Origin: Halobacteriovoraceae bacterium
GTDB lineage: Bacteria > Bdellovibrionota > Bacteriovoracia > Bacteriovoracales > Bacteriovoracaceae
Direction of reading: 5' to 3'
NCBI GenBank assembly: GCA_002713145.1
Contig: PAVS01000007.1
Span: 186,001 to 250,000 of the forward strand
Length of the DNA: 64,000 nucleotides
Positions 26,637-35,135 of this stretch are shown here, piece after piece. Within the stretch, counting starts at the first letter, position 1, and the number at the start of each line of letters is the position of its first letter. A model generated the notes under the pieces. That model worked only from the letters and a program-made list of their open reading frames with translations, was not told the DNA's origin and ran no database searches. The position numbers and the translations under genes are program-made.

Positions 26637-27758
26637 ATGAGTATTTCAAATGTCCCTTTCATTACTCTTAACCGTTTTGAAGAAGGTTTCAAAGAAAAAT
26701 TTCTTGGTGGAGTTGAAGAATTATTTAATAAAACTCAATTTGTGGGTGGCCCCGTTGTTGCCGAACTTGAAGATAAGCTTAAAGAAAAAACGGGAGCAAA
26801 ATATGTTGTGGGTTGTGCCAATGGTACCGATGCTATTCAACTTGCTTTAAGAGCATGTGATATTGAACGAGGGGATAAGGTTTTGCTCCCAGACATGACG
26901 TTTTGGGCGACCTTCGAGTCCGTTGTTAATGTGGGTGCAGATCCTGTCACCGTTGATGTTAATCGAGATACTCTTCATTGGGATTTAGCAACCTTTAAAC
27001 AAGCAGTAGAAGAATTCAAGCCTAAAGCAGCCCTTATGGTTCACCTTTATGGTTGGGCCAGCCCTGAGACTATGGCCATTAGAAAATATGCTGATGAAAA
27101 TAATGTTATGTTAATTGAAGATGGAGCTCAATGTTTTGGGACAAAAGTAGATGGAGAGTCAATCTTAGGCTCTGCTAAAATTGCCACCACCAGCTTTTAT
27201 CCTGCCAAAGTTCTAGGGGCGAGTGGAGACGCAGGTGCTGTCTTTACTCAAAATGAGGAGCTTGCCCATAAAGTTCGAGTGTTAGGAAATCATGGGAGAA
27301 CAACTCATTATACCCATGGTCTTGTGGGATGGAATTCACGTATTGGTGCCTATGAATCTCTTTTTCTTTCCTTGAGCCTAGATCATATAGAATCAAGATT
27401 AGACTCAAGAATTAAAGCTGTTAATTACTATAAAGAGCATTTATCAGGATTGCCTCTAGAAGTTCAATTAAGTGAAGATAACGTAAAAGAAAATGGGTAC
27501 TGTGCTGTGGCCATGATTGATCCAGGTTCGAGACCAGCTCTTATTGAGAGCTTGAAATCTGCCAATATAGGTCATGGGACAATTTATCCTGGAGCGATGA
27601 GTTTACAAGAAGGTGCAGATAAGTATCTCGTAGGAAAAATAGATAATGGAAATGCTGATTATATTTCTAAGGCGATTTTAAACTTACCGTGCTTTGCTTA
27701 TATTACTGAAGAAGAGCTTGAGTATGTTGTTAAGCATGTAAGAAACTATTTTAAATAA
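26637..27758 (+). CDS. DegT/DnrJ/EryC1/StrS-family PLP aminotransferase
   Basis: 373 residues. CANGTDAIQLALRA, LLPDMTFWAT, MVHLYGWASP, LIEDGAQCFGT and SFYPAKVLGASGDAG (Schiff-base Lys) are classic for sugar aminotransferases that make amino-sugars for LPS, capsule or glycoproteins, using a nucleotide-linked keto-sugar. AAAGGA sits six bases before the ATG. No other sugar-nucleotide gene is adjacent, so the pathway is not visible here. Confidence 0.9.
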   Translation: MSISNVPFITLNRFEEGFKEKFLGGVEELFNKTQFVGGPVVAELEDKLKEKTGAKYVVGCANGTDAIQLALRACDIERGDKVLLPDMTFWATFESVVNVGADPVTVDVNRDTLHWDLATFKQAVEEFKPKAALMVHLYGWASPETMAIRKYADENNVMLIEDGAQCFGTKVDGESILGSAKIATTSFYPAKVLGASGDAGAVFTQNEELAHKVRVLGNHGRTTHYTHGLVGWNSRIGAYESLFLSLSLDHIESRLDSRIKAVNYYKEHLSGLPLEVQLSEDNVKENGYCAVAMIDPGSRPALIESLKSANIGHGTIYPGAMSLQEGADKYLVGKIDNGNADYISKAILNLPCFAYITEEELEYVVKHVRNYFK

Positions 27759-28034
27759 TTACTCAACTCTTTTAATAATATGATAGCCATATTTGGTTCG
27801 TACAGGAGCACTTATTTCACCCACTTCTAAGTGATAAAGTGCTCTTTCGAAAGCCGCATCCATGACACCACTGCTAAAGCGTCCTAAATCTCCACCTTTT
27901 GCTCCTGACTCACATTCAGAATATTCACGGGCAAGGCTTTGAAAGCTCTCACCCGATTGGAGTTGCTCTTTTATATAGAGGGCATCTTCTTCATCTTCCA
28001 GTAAAATATGCCAAGCTTTGTAACTTGTATTCAT
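27759..28034 (-). CDS. ppiC: parvulin-type peptidyl-prolyl cis-trans isomerase
   Basis: 91 residues, one parvulin domain with no signal peptide: AWHILLEDEEDA, FQSLAREYSEC, GGDLGRFSSGVM and TKYGYHIIKRV. The size equals E. coli PpiC (parvulin 10), a cytoplasmic prolyl isomerase. It abuts the convergent aminotransferase gene with no spacer. A strong promoter lies within the preceding gene's 3' end. Confidence 0.88.
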   Translation of the reverse strand: MNTSYKAWHILLEDEEDALYIKEQLQSGESFQSLAREYSECESGAKGGDLGRFSSGVMDAAFERALYHLEVGEISAPVRTKYGYHIIKRVE

Positions 28035-28040
28035 ACAGCT

Positions 28041-28069
28041 ATTATACTAATTAAGTATTTTGGGATCAA
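28041..28069 (-). promoter_or_regulatory. promoter 6 nt upstream of the parvulin ATG (leaderless type)
   Basis: On the minus strand TTGATC, 17 bp, TATAAT (perfect -10), six bases, ATG. It is embedded across the end of the upstream hydrolase gene. No Shine-Dalgarno fits in the gap. Confidence 0.6.
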
Positions 28070-28940
28070 TAAAGTCTATGACTTTAGCAATCACTTTTGG
28101 TGATCTGACTATTCTGTAATGACCTAGTCCTTCTGTTAAATGCAACTGTCCTTGTTTGAGTTTTTTGGCAAGCTGGACACTATTACTATGAGGACAAGGC
28201 AAATCATCTCTATCGTGAACAAGTAAAACTTCTGCATCTAAATCACTGGCCATTTTTTTGGGGTTGAGATTTTCAAGATCAAGGCCGTACTTATCTTCTA
28301 AGAAGCGATGTGTTTTATTAAAGTTTTTTTTCGACAGCAATGTTTTCTCGCTCCAGCTATTGAGTTCTAAATTTATATCATACTGAGGAGCAATAAGAGC
28401 TAGCTTGGGAATAAAACTAAAAAAATCAGCATTGGCCAGGGCAGCCGCGCACCCCATACTATGGGCAATTATACTCTCAACATTCTGATGGTAGTTGATA
28501 ACTGATTTCAAGCTTAAATAAAACTCAAAGAAATTTGTTGTTATCCCCGTTGAGTCTCCATGCGCAGGAGCATCAAAAGTGACTACCTTATAGCCTCTCG
28601 CGACTAAGGGTTCAATAAAGGAATACAATTGTAGACCCCGGCCGGCCCATCCATGCATGAGGATAACCACAGGACCTTCTCCCCAAGAGTAAGACTTAAC
28701 AAAATGTTCAGTATTTTCAACAGGAATAAAATAGGTGTCAGCTTTATCAGACCATTTCTTAAAATGAGGTTTTTCTCTCATCATTTGAGGTCTGAAAAAA
28801 TAGTTCGTCACAAAACGTGCACTGAGATGAGGTTTTTTTTGATAAGCAAGATCGATCAATCTTTTGGAAACAGTTGTTAATGTTTCTTTGGTGCGAACGT
28901 TCGTGCTTTTTAAGGGTTGCCATAATAATGTTTTATTCAT
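28047..28940 (-). CDS. alpha/beta hydrolase
   Basis: 297 residues. The ATG at 28940 is chosen because GAGAGG sits five bases before it; a GTG two codons earlier is possible. LMHGWAGRG (oxyanion hole), IIAHSMGCAAAL (Ser nucleophile in HSMG), VHDRDD and GLGHYRIV give a full triad of the lysophospholipase/esterase type. It is the second gene of an operon with a TetR regulator 19 bp upstream. A perfect CGAACGTTCG palindrome lies inside its first 16 codons. Confidence 0.8.
   Translation of the reverse strand: MNKTLLWQPLKSTNVRTKETLTTVSKRLIDLAYQKKPHLSARFVTNYFFRPQMMREKPHFKKWSDKADTYFIPVENTEHFVKSYSWGEGPVVILMHGWAGRGLQLYSFIEPLVARGYKVVTFDAPAHGDSTGITTNFFEFYLSLKSVINYHQNVESIIAHSMGCAAALANADFFSFIPKLALIAPQYDINLELNSWSEKTLLSKKNFNKTHRFLEDKYGLDLENLNPKKMASDLDAEVLLVHDRDDLPCPHSNSVQLAKKLKQGQLHLTEGLGHYRIVRSPKVIAKVIDFIDPKILN
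28894..28903. promoter_or_regulatory. CGAACGTTCG palindrome inside the 5' end of the hydrolase gene
   Basis: A perfect 10-bp palindrome identical to the core of the one in the TetR promoter (29562-29573). Likely a second operator acting as a roadblock or loop partner. Confidence 0.45.
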
Positions 28941-28959
28941 AATCACCTCTCGTTTCTCC

Positions 28960-29547
28960 TTAAGGATTAGAAAATTTAGCTTTTAATTGTTCGTAGGCCA
29001 AGAGTAATCTCTCTTCTACAGATTGATCTTTAAGTAGCCTGGTGTAGATATGTTGACCCACAAGTAGTGAGTAAAATTCGTATACGATTTGATTTATATC
29101 CGTATCTTTGGGGAGCTCACCACACTCAACGGCAATTTGAAAGGCTCGTTTGTAAAAATTAATTTGCTGCTCATAGAGAGCTCTGACCACCTTTCGTATT
29201 TCTCCTGGCCTATCATCAAATTCAATCGCTGCCGCAAGCAGGGGACAGCCACCTTTCTCATATTTTGACCATTCAAGCCAGTTGGCAATAATGGCGTCAA
29301 CTCTGGCGAGACCTCGCGGTTTTTTGACAGCAGGCCTTAGCACTTTGGCCGTGAAATTTTCTGCTGTATAGTTAAGGACATCAATTTGCAGTTGTTCTTT
29401 TGAATTAAAGTGACCAAAGAGCCCACTTTTGGAAAGTCCCACCTTGGTCGCAAGCTTGCCGATACTTAAGGCTTCAAAGCCAAATTTACTGGAGAGCTCA
29501 CAAGCTGTTCTTAATATGGTTTCTTTAGTATCAAGTCCCTTACTCAT
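28960..29547 (-). CDS. TetR-family regulator of the adjacent hydrolase
   Basis: 195 residues. The helix-turn-helix is in LSIGKLATKVGLSKSGLFGH, followed by FNSKEQL. The C-terminal domain includes KGGCPLLAAAIEFDDRPG, typical of a widespread TetR C-terminal family. It is transcribed with the downstream alpha/beta hydrolase. The start follows a -10 box by six bases, and a perfect palindrome covers the promoter spacer, so self-repression is likely. Confidence 0.87.
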   Translation of the reverse strand: MSKGLDTKETILRTACELSSKFGFEALSIGKLATKVGLSKSGLFGHFNSKEQLQIDVLNYTAENFTAKVLRPAVKKPRGLARVDAIIANWLEWSKYEKGGCPLLAAAIEFDDRPGEIRKVVRALYEQQINFYKRAFQIAVECGELPKDTDINQIVYEFYSLLVGQHIYTRLLKDQSVEERLLLAYEQLKAKFSNP

Positions 29548-29553
29548 GCCCTT

Positions 29554-29582
29554 ATTTTAGCACGAACGTTCGTTTTTGGGAA
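29554..29582 (-). promoter_or_regulatory. autoregulated promoter of the TetR-hydrolase operon
   Basis: TAAAAT (29554-29559, minus strand) lies six bases before the ATG; a weak -35 (TTCCCA) is 17 bp upstream. The 12-bp perfect palindrome ACGAACGTTCGT (29562-29573) fills the spacer, the position expected for repression by the encoded TetR protein. Confidence 0.55.
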
Positions 29583-29602
29583 GAGAGGTCAAGTCCTCAG
29601 AA

Positions 29603-30415
29603 TTACTTGTTTTGAAGCTTTTCTCCGCAGGTGCTACAGAAGTGAGCGGTCTTTTCATGATTAGTCTTATGACATTTTATACATTCTATCGTGGTGTAGT
29701 ACTCATTCATACGTTGCGAGACAAGATCAACTGTCACCAGTCCTGTGGGGACAGCAATAATACCATAACCAATAATCATTAAAGAGCTGGATATAAATTG
29801 GCCTAAGGGAGTTTGAGGAACTACATCTCCAAAGCCCACCGTGGTCATTGTTACAATTGCCCAGTAAATACCTTTGGGTATACTGGTGAATCCGTTTTCA
29901 GGTCCTTCAACCAGGTACATAAGTGCACCAATGACAATAACTAAAGTGATAACTGTTCCTAAAAAAATTGTGATTTTAGCTTTTGAAGCACTTAAGGCCC
30001 GGAGCAGTTCATCCGCAGCCAGAACATAGCGATTGAGTTTTAAAATTCTGAATATTCTTAGAATTCTGAGAGCTCTAATCACTCCGAGTGTGTGAAGTCC
30101 AGGGAATAATGCGGTTAAGTATGCTGGCAGAATAGAGAGAAAGTCGACAACCCCATAAAAAGAAAAAATATATTTTGATTTTTTTTCAGCGCAATAAATT
30201 CGTAGGGCGATCTCAAAAGTAAAGAGTAGAGTGAAAAGCCATTCCATAACAAAAAACTGAAATTGAAATTGATCTCGCAATTCTTCAACACTCTCTAGCA
30301 TCACAATAATAATACTGAGAATGACTGTAACAATAAGGATGAGATCAAATGTTTTTCCCGCTTTTGTATCTGTTCCAAAAATAATTCTTCTCAGTTCTTG
30401 TTTTAAATGACTCAT
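29603..30415 (-). CDS. voltage-gated K+ channel with C-terminal zinc ribbon
   Basis: 270 residues, six membrane helices. The voltage sensor shows regularly spaced arginines in IRALRILRIFRILKLNR, and the selectivity filter reads TMTTVGFGD. After the last helix a short zinc ribbon follows (CIKCH... CSTCG), a Cys4 arrangement in the cytoplasm. Such channels pass K+ on depolarisation. The zinc ribbon is an unusual cytosolic module for this class and may be an assembly or metal-sensing element. Transcribed alone from a leaderless-type promoter. Confidence 0.87.
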   Translation of the reverse strand: MSHLKQELRRIIFGTDTKAGKTFDLILIVTVILSIIIVMLESVEELRDQFQFQFFVMEWLFTLLFTFEIALRIYCAEKKSKYIFSFYGVVDFLSILPAYLTALFPGLHTLGVIRALRILRIFRILKLNRYVLAADELLRALSASKAKITIFLGTVITLVIVIGALMYLVEGPENGFTSIPKGIYWAIVTMTTVGFGDVVPQTPLGQFISSSLMIIGYGIIAVPTGLVTVDLVSQRMNEYYTTIECIKCHKTNHEKTAHFCSTCGEKLQNK

Positions 30416-30421
30416 AAATTA

Positions 30422-30450
30422 ATTATGACTTAAAGCAAGAAAACATGCAA
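30422..30450 (-). promoter_or_regulatory. promoter 6 nt upstream of the K+ channel ATG (leaderless type)
   Basis: On the minus strand TTGCAT, 17 bp, CATAAT, six bases, ATG, with no Shine-Dalgarno. Confidence 0.5.
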
Positions 30451-30452
30451 AA

Positions 30453-31058
30453 TTATTTCTTTCTAAAGACACAAGCAAGCCATGGTCTTTGCTCTATGGG
30501 AAGACCATCTGGCCTGAAGTAGTGATGAATAAGCTGAAAGCCTTGAGCTTCCACAAGTGCTTGGTAGGTATCCAGCTGCATATAGTGAGCATATCTTTCG
30601 AAGTCGAAGACTTCACCTGTTCCTCGAGGGTTAGAAGAGAATAAAACGCCCCCTGGTTTAAGAGCTAGGTTAAGCTTGTGCAAAACTGATTTAAGTTCTT
30701 CTTTAGGAACATGAAAAAGAGAAGCATTGGCAAATACAGCATCAAATTTTTCAGAAGGAAGATCAAGTTCAATAAAATTTTGATGCAGAACCTCACATTG
30801 AGAGTAGTCTTTTGCCATTTGAACAAAATTTTCACTTCCATCTAAGCCGATCGCTTTATGACCTAGATCACTTATAGTTTTGAGATCTCTTCCTGGCCCG
30901 CAACCGAAATCTAGTATCGTAAAAGGGGGGCTGGCTTGGATAGCATCGAGCATCGCTTTGATATTCTGTGAAACATCATGGTCTCGAGTGCCTTCCCAGA
31001 AACTTTCTGATTTTTGATTATAATGGTGAATCGTTTTTTCAGTATAAGTTTTATTCAT
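30453..31058 (-). CDS. class I SAM-dependent methyltransferase
   Basis: 201 residues. ILDFGCGPGRDLKTI (motif I) binds S-adenosylmethionine; AIGLDGSENFV and FDAVFANASLFH are motifs II and IV. Its start overlaps the end of the GNAT/FemAB-like gene by 8 bp, so the two are co-translated. The substrate is unknown; small-molecule or lipid methylation is typical for this branch. Confidence 0.85.
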   Translation of the reverse strand: MNKTYTEKTIHHYNQKSESFWEGTRDHDVSQNIKAMLDAIQASPPFTILDFGCGPGRDLKTISDLGHKAIGLDGSENFVQMAKDYSQCEVLHQNFIELDLPSEKFDAVFANASLFHVPKEELKSVLHKLNLALKPGGVLFSSNPRGTGEVFDFERYAHYMQLDTYQALVEAQGFQLIHHYFRPDGLPIEQRPWLACVFRKK

Positions 31059-32157
31059 GAGTCTCTTTATAGGGTAAAAACTGTTTTAAGTGAGTTATTG
31101 TTTCTTGTATATAATCTCGCTCTTTCAGTATAAATTGATTAATGGCATCTGAAAAATTTTTATTTTTTATACGATGAGCACTATAAATAGGGGTGGGAGT
31201 AAAGCCTCGTGAAATCTTATGTTCTCCCTGAGCACCCGCTTCAAAAACAGCTAGTTGATGATGAATGGCAAATTCAATGCCTTGATAATAGCAAAGTTCA
31301 AAATGTAAATTTTTAAGAGGGCGTGTGGTTCCCCAGTAGCGACCATATAATCTGTTTTCATCATAAAAAAAGAGACTTCCTGCAATAGGCTCATTTTCAA
31401 AAGCCGCTTCAACATAAAGAATTTGATGTTTGAGGTGTTTTAAAATTTGTTGGAAAAAATCGTGATTGAGATAGGGAAGGGCGCCCTTGTAAGAGATGGT
31501 ATCAAAATAAAAACGATGCATCTGTTCGGCGTGGGCAAGAGTTAAATCATCTCCTGTGTACTGGGTGATGCTCACCTCTTTAGGAAAAATTCTTTCTTTT
31601 AAAATATTTTTTTTCTTTTTAGATTTGAGAGTATTTAAAAAGTCATTAAAGTCTCTATATCCAGGGTTAAAAAAATGATACTGCATACTTGTTCTTATCA
31701 TAAACTTGTTGGCCAAAAACTCTTTGTCTCTTTGGTTGATAAAAAGCAGATGTGCAGAGTAAAAATCTTTTTTCTGGTATTCTTCTAATAAAATGTGGAT
31801 AAGTTCATTTTGAGTTTGTTTATCCTCAGCTTTACAAATGAAAACAGACTTGGTTGCAGGGGTAAAAGGACACATCGAAAGTAATTTAGGATAATAATCT
31901 AGCCCATGAGACGCATAGGCCTGAGCCCAATTCCAATCAAAAATATACTCACCATAGCTATGGTCTTTAATAAAATAGACCAAAAAGCCAGCTTGAACTT
32001 CAATTATTTGGGGGAGCCAACCAGACTGAGACCCGATACACCGAGTTATTTCTAAAGTTTGATAAAAATCTAAAGAAAGGAAAGGGTTTTGCTCGGGTTT
32101 AAGCCTCTCCCATTTGCTCTTATCAATATCCAAAAATGACCTATGTATTTGATTCAT
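31051..32157 (-). CDS. FemAB/DUF482-like N-acyltransferase
   Basis: 368 residues. The order NPFLSLDFYQTLE, YIFDWNWAQAYASHGLDYYPKL, CPFTPATK, then HFELCYYQGIEFAI and FEAGAQGEHKISRGF is that of the DUF482 proteins (FemAB-like, GNAT fold). Their biochemical role is not established; peptidoglycan or amino-acid acylation has been proposed. First gene of a two-gene operon with a methyltransferase, overlapping it by 8 bp. Confidence 0.82.
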   Translation of the reverse strand: MNQIHRSFLDIDKSKWERLKPEQNPFLSLDFYQTLEITRCIGSQSGWLPQIIEVQAGFLVYFIKDHSYGEYIFDWNWAQAYASHGLDYYPKLLSMCPFTPATKSVFICKAEDKQTQNELIHILLEEYQKKDFYSAHLLFINQRDKEFLANKFMIRTSMQYHFFNPGYRDFNDFLNTLKSKKKKNILKERIFPKEVSITQYTGDDLTLAHAEQMHRFYFDTISYKGALPYLNHDFFQQILKHLKHQILYVEAAFENEPIAGSLFFYDENRLYGRYWGTTRPLKNLHFELCYYQGIEFAIHHQLAVFEAGAQGEHKISRGFTPTPIYSAHRIKNKNFSDAINQFILKERDYIQETITHLKQFLPYKETHE

Positions 32158-32289
32158 ACTCTATAGTTATATATCCCTTTGCTCGGTTATTGAAATATTA
32201 TAGGCAATAAAGTTGTGTTCGTCTTTGCGAAGTCATCATTTCTCTTCCATTTCCCGAAAAGATAAATGTTAGACAGCTAAGGGGTTTCC

Positions 32290-32643
32290 GTGACAATCTT
32301 TAAACTTATTTTGAGTGCCATCTTGATGACAAGTTGTGCCCAAATTCCAAAACAGCAAACAAGAAAAATCTCCAGTCTCAATGGTCCTGGAGCCCAGGAT
32401 AAGATGTCTTACGAACAAATATTTTATCATTTAGAGATGTCAAAAGCTGAATTAAGAGTGGTCAAAGATTTGGGGGGAGACTTATATCTAAATCAATTAA
32501 ACGACGAACAATATAATGAATTTATTGAAAAAGTTATTTCTCTGAGAAAAATCTCAAGTGGCCTCAAAGAAGATGTGAATGATTGGTATGTCAATTTACC
32601 GAGAGAGAGACAAAGAGAAGTCAATCAATCTATTGGTAAGTAG
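32290..32643 (+). CDS. small lipoprotein
   Basis: 117 residues from a GTG preceded by AAGGGG. A lipoprotein signal ends MTSCAQ (Cys16). The rest is charged and mostly helical. No family recognised. It is the first gene of a same-strand run of exported proteins (32290-36150). Confidence 0.6.
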   Translation: MTIFKLILSAILMTSCAQIPKQQTRKISSLNGPGAQDKMSYEQIFYHLEMSKAELRVVKDLGGDLYLNQLNDEQYNEFIEKVISLRKISSGLKEDVNDWYVNLPRERQREVNQSIGK

Positions 32644-32649
32644 CTCAGT

Positions 32650-33393
32650 ATGGATAAGATGAGAGTTTTCACATTTTTTCTTTTACTGAGCACTCAGCTC
32701 TGGGCTCAGAATTTTTTGACTCTTTCAGCTCAAAAAATTATATCTCACCATAAATGTCATCAAGAGATAGATCAGTATTTAAAGAGCTGGCAATCAACTT
32801 TTGAATTTGAAAAGTATTTAGGAGATGATCTTTCAGAAATTAAACTCATCACACCAACAAAGAGTCTAGGAAAATGGATTATTGCTGAATTTAAAAATAA
32901 TCAAGTGAAGCTTAGTTTACGTACAGATTTTGATCAATTAGAAGTTAAACTGGCAAAAAATTGTCAAAAAGAAATTGGACTTCATAAACTCAAGCGTAGA
33001 CAACAACAGGATTCCTTTCAAAAAGAAGATTTAGCTCAATTACTCCAAAAAAATGAAAAAGGAATGATTTATATTTGGTCTCCCCATATGCCTTTATCTA
33101 TTGCTGGTATAAAAGAGATAAAAAAAGCTGCCAAGAAAACTAAAATGCCAGTCACCATTTTATTAGACCAAAATGTCAGTCGGGAATTTGCAAAAAAAAC
33201 TCTCAAGAGTCATGGACTCTCAGAGAGTTATTTAAAATCTTATAACACAATTGAGCTCGCTTTGAGAGGAGCTAGTTTACACTTACCTTCCGTTCTTCTC
33301 TATAAAAATCATCAAATCGTAAGAAGGGCCAAACCTGGCCATGAATACACATGGAAATTTATTCAATATATTGAGAAATGGGTGAGCAAGTGA
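32650..33393 (+). CDS. exported thioredoxin-fold-like protein lacking CxxC
   Basis: 247 residues with a signal peptide ending LWAQ. The C-terminal half has a thioredoxin-like order: MIYIWSPHMPLS at the active-site position, then MPVTILLDQNV, then LPSVLLYKNHQIVRRAKPGHE with the cis-Pro region. The CxxC pair is absent (SPHMP instead), so it is not a dithiol oxidoreductase. The gene overlaps the next by 16 bp. The fold is inferred from pattern only. Confidence 0.5.
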   Translation: MDKMRVFTFFLLLSTQLWAQNFLTLSAQKIISHHKCHQEIDQYLKSWQSTFEFEKYLGDDLSEIKLITPTKSLGKWIIAEFKNNQVKLSLRTDFDQLEVKLAKNCQKEIGLHKLKRRQQQDSFQKEDLAQLLQKNEKGMIYIWSPHMPLSIAGIKEIKKAAKKTKMPVTILLDQNVSREFAKKTLKSHGLSESYLKSYNTIELALRGASLHLPSVLLYKNHQIVRRAKPGHEYTWKFIQYIEKWVSK

Positions 33394-35135
33394 AAATACT
33401 TCTTAGCTTTTTTATTCTCTCTCTCTCTTTCGCTGATACTCCTTCTGAGTGTCAATTAAATACAAATCAAGCCACTCATCGATATCAATTACCAACACCA
33501 CCAAGTTGGTTTATAACTCTGCACCCAGATGGTGAACATGTGGGGGTGATTCATGATAATAATTATGTTTATCGCTTCCCCAAAGATGGAGAAGGGGAAG
33601 TCATGAGGACACGAGTTCCCGGTGGAGTTGATCCTTATTTTTCACCTGATGGTTGGTTGCTTGCTGAACCTAATATACTTTATGATGCTGAACAAATCAT
33701 GAGTAATTTAGATAATGGAATTGAAAACAGTCAAAGTATCGATGAGTTGGGGTTTGCCAATGTAAACAGTGTCTATCAATCCATAGGGGTTTTAGACGGA
33801 GAAGGTGATCAAAGAGAGTATATGTATATTGCTGATCCAGACCCTATTAGTAAGGAGAGTCCACTGGCTTTTGCGAGAATATCAGCGCAAAGAAACGAGC
33901 AGGGGGAAAAGGAAATTGTAAATGTGGATAATGGCATTCTTTGTCAGGGACAATGGCAAGAAGCGAATACACCCGTCATTTCTAGAGATGGTCAGTACCT
34001 CTCAATTTTAAATTTGGAAACAAACTCAACTCAAATATATAAGGTTGGAGCTCAGGCAGATCAATGTGAATTAATGGTCGATTTAGGTGTTCCAACCGGA
34101 AAAGTGAGTTTTGATTATGGCCAGGGGAGTGAGCGAAAAATTACTTTTCATATCGATCAAGTGAATACCAATACCTCTTGGTTTGATAGTCCAAGCTCTG
34201 AGGTTATAAAAGATTCTTATGTCATGGATATTTCAATTAATAATCTAGGTGCTGAGAATGAAACTTGGAATGTTGAAAGCTATCAACGTTTAACATCCAC
34301 ACAAACTATGGGAAGTGGAAGTTATTATCCAAGATTTGATCAAGAGGGACAGATTGTGCTGGTTCGAGAAGAAGAAGATGAATTTGGTCTCCCTGCTTTT
34401 TTTCTTGAGCGCTATGATCCTGAAGCCATGACTGGAATTACTTTCGATGAACAATTATTTAAAGCTAATGAATTGGGGTGTGAGGACAGGGCAAGAAATC
34501 TTTTTCCGGAACTATACGCACTTGGAAGTCTGTATGAAAATATATGTACTAATGCTCCAAGTGAAACCAGATTTCAAGATGCTATTCTCTTGGCCCAGTC
34601 GATGACCAAAGAAAACTGTTTAGGCCTCGTAGAGAATTACTGGAATGATTTTAATGCCGAGCAAGCCTCAAGCCTCAGCCTGGATGAGTTGACTGCAAGT
34701 TGCCTAGACTTTCCAAGTCAAAGCCAACTAGTGCATAGTCCGACATTAGCGGATTTTGGTGGAACTCAGCAAGACGAAGCTCCCCAAGAGACCCTTCTTA
34801 GAGTTTGTGGTGGCTGCCATATTGCTGCGAGTATGCCTTATACAAAATTTATTATTCAGGATGAAGATGGCAACTTAGCAACAGAGCCTACCGAAGTGAA
34901 TGGAGTTGAATACCCTGGTCTTAGCTCTCAAACCACATTAGATTCTATGAATCGAATTCTCAACCGAGATCAAGCTTTTACTCCTATGCCTCCTGGGGGA
35001 GCTATGCATGGTAGTGATGAATTAAAAGTGGTAGAATATCTCCAAGAGTTTTATCGAACAACTGGTGGGGATATTAATGATCAGAGATACAAAACTTTGG
35101 AAGCTGAAATTGAAGAGCGTAGAAACAGTCAATAA
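33378..35135 (+). CDS. periplasmic beta-propeller-like protein with C-terminal cytochrome c motif
   Basis: 585 residues; signal peptide ends SLSFADT. A GTG at 33390 overlapping the previous stop (GTGA) is an alternative start. The N-terminal 370 residues carry short repeated strands such as HPDGEHVGV, SPDGWLLAEP, SRDGQYLSIL, as in WD40/PD40 propellers. The C-terminus has CGGCH at 477-481 and a candidate sixth ligand Met537 in TPMPPGG, so one covalent heme is expected. It sits between a thioredoxin-like protein and an MBL-fold lipoprotein. Redox or electron-transfer function is inferred. Confidence 0.65.
   Translation: MGEQVKILLSFFILSLSFADTPSECQLNTNQATHRYQLPTPPSWFITLHPDGEHVGVIHDNNYVYRFPKDGEGEVMRTRVPGGVDPYFSPDGWLLAEPNILYDAEQIMSNLDNGIENSQSIDELGFANVNSVYQSIGVLDGEGDQREYMYIADPDPISKESPLAFARISAQRNEQGEKEIVNVDNGILCQGQWQEANTPVISRDGQYLSILNLETNSTQIYKVGAQADQCELMVDLGVPTGKVSFDYGQGSERKITFHIDQVNTNTSWFDSPSSEVIKDSYVMDISINNLGAENETWNVESYQRLTSTQTMGSGSYYPRFDQEGQIVLVREEEDEFGLPAFFLERYDPEAMTGITFDEQLFKANELGCEDRARNLFPELYALGSLYENICTNAPSETRFQDAILLAQSMTKENCLGLVENYWNDFNAEQASSLSLDELTASCLDFPSQSQLVHSPTLADFGGTQQDEAPQETLLRVCGGCHIAASMPYTKFIIQDEDGNLATEPTEVNGVEYPGLSSQTTLDSMNRILNRDQAFTPMPPGGAMHGSDELKVVEYLQEFYRTTGGDINDQRYKTLEAEIEERRNSQ

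Noticed and set aside
35065-35109. ATG at 35065 as the start of the MBL lipoprotein
   Set aside because: It would put a charged 15-residue extension before the lipoprotein signal and has no better ribosome-binding site than TTG 35110.
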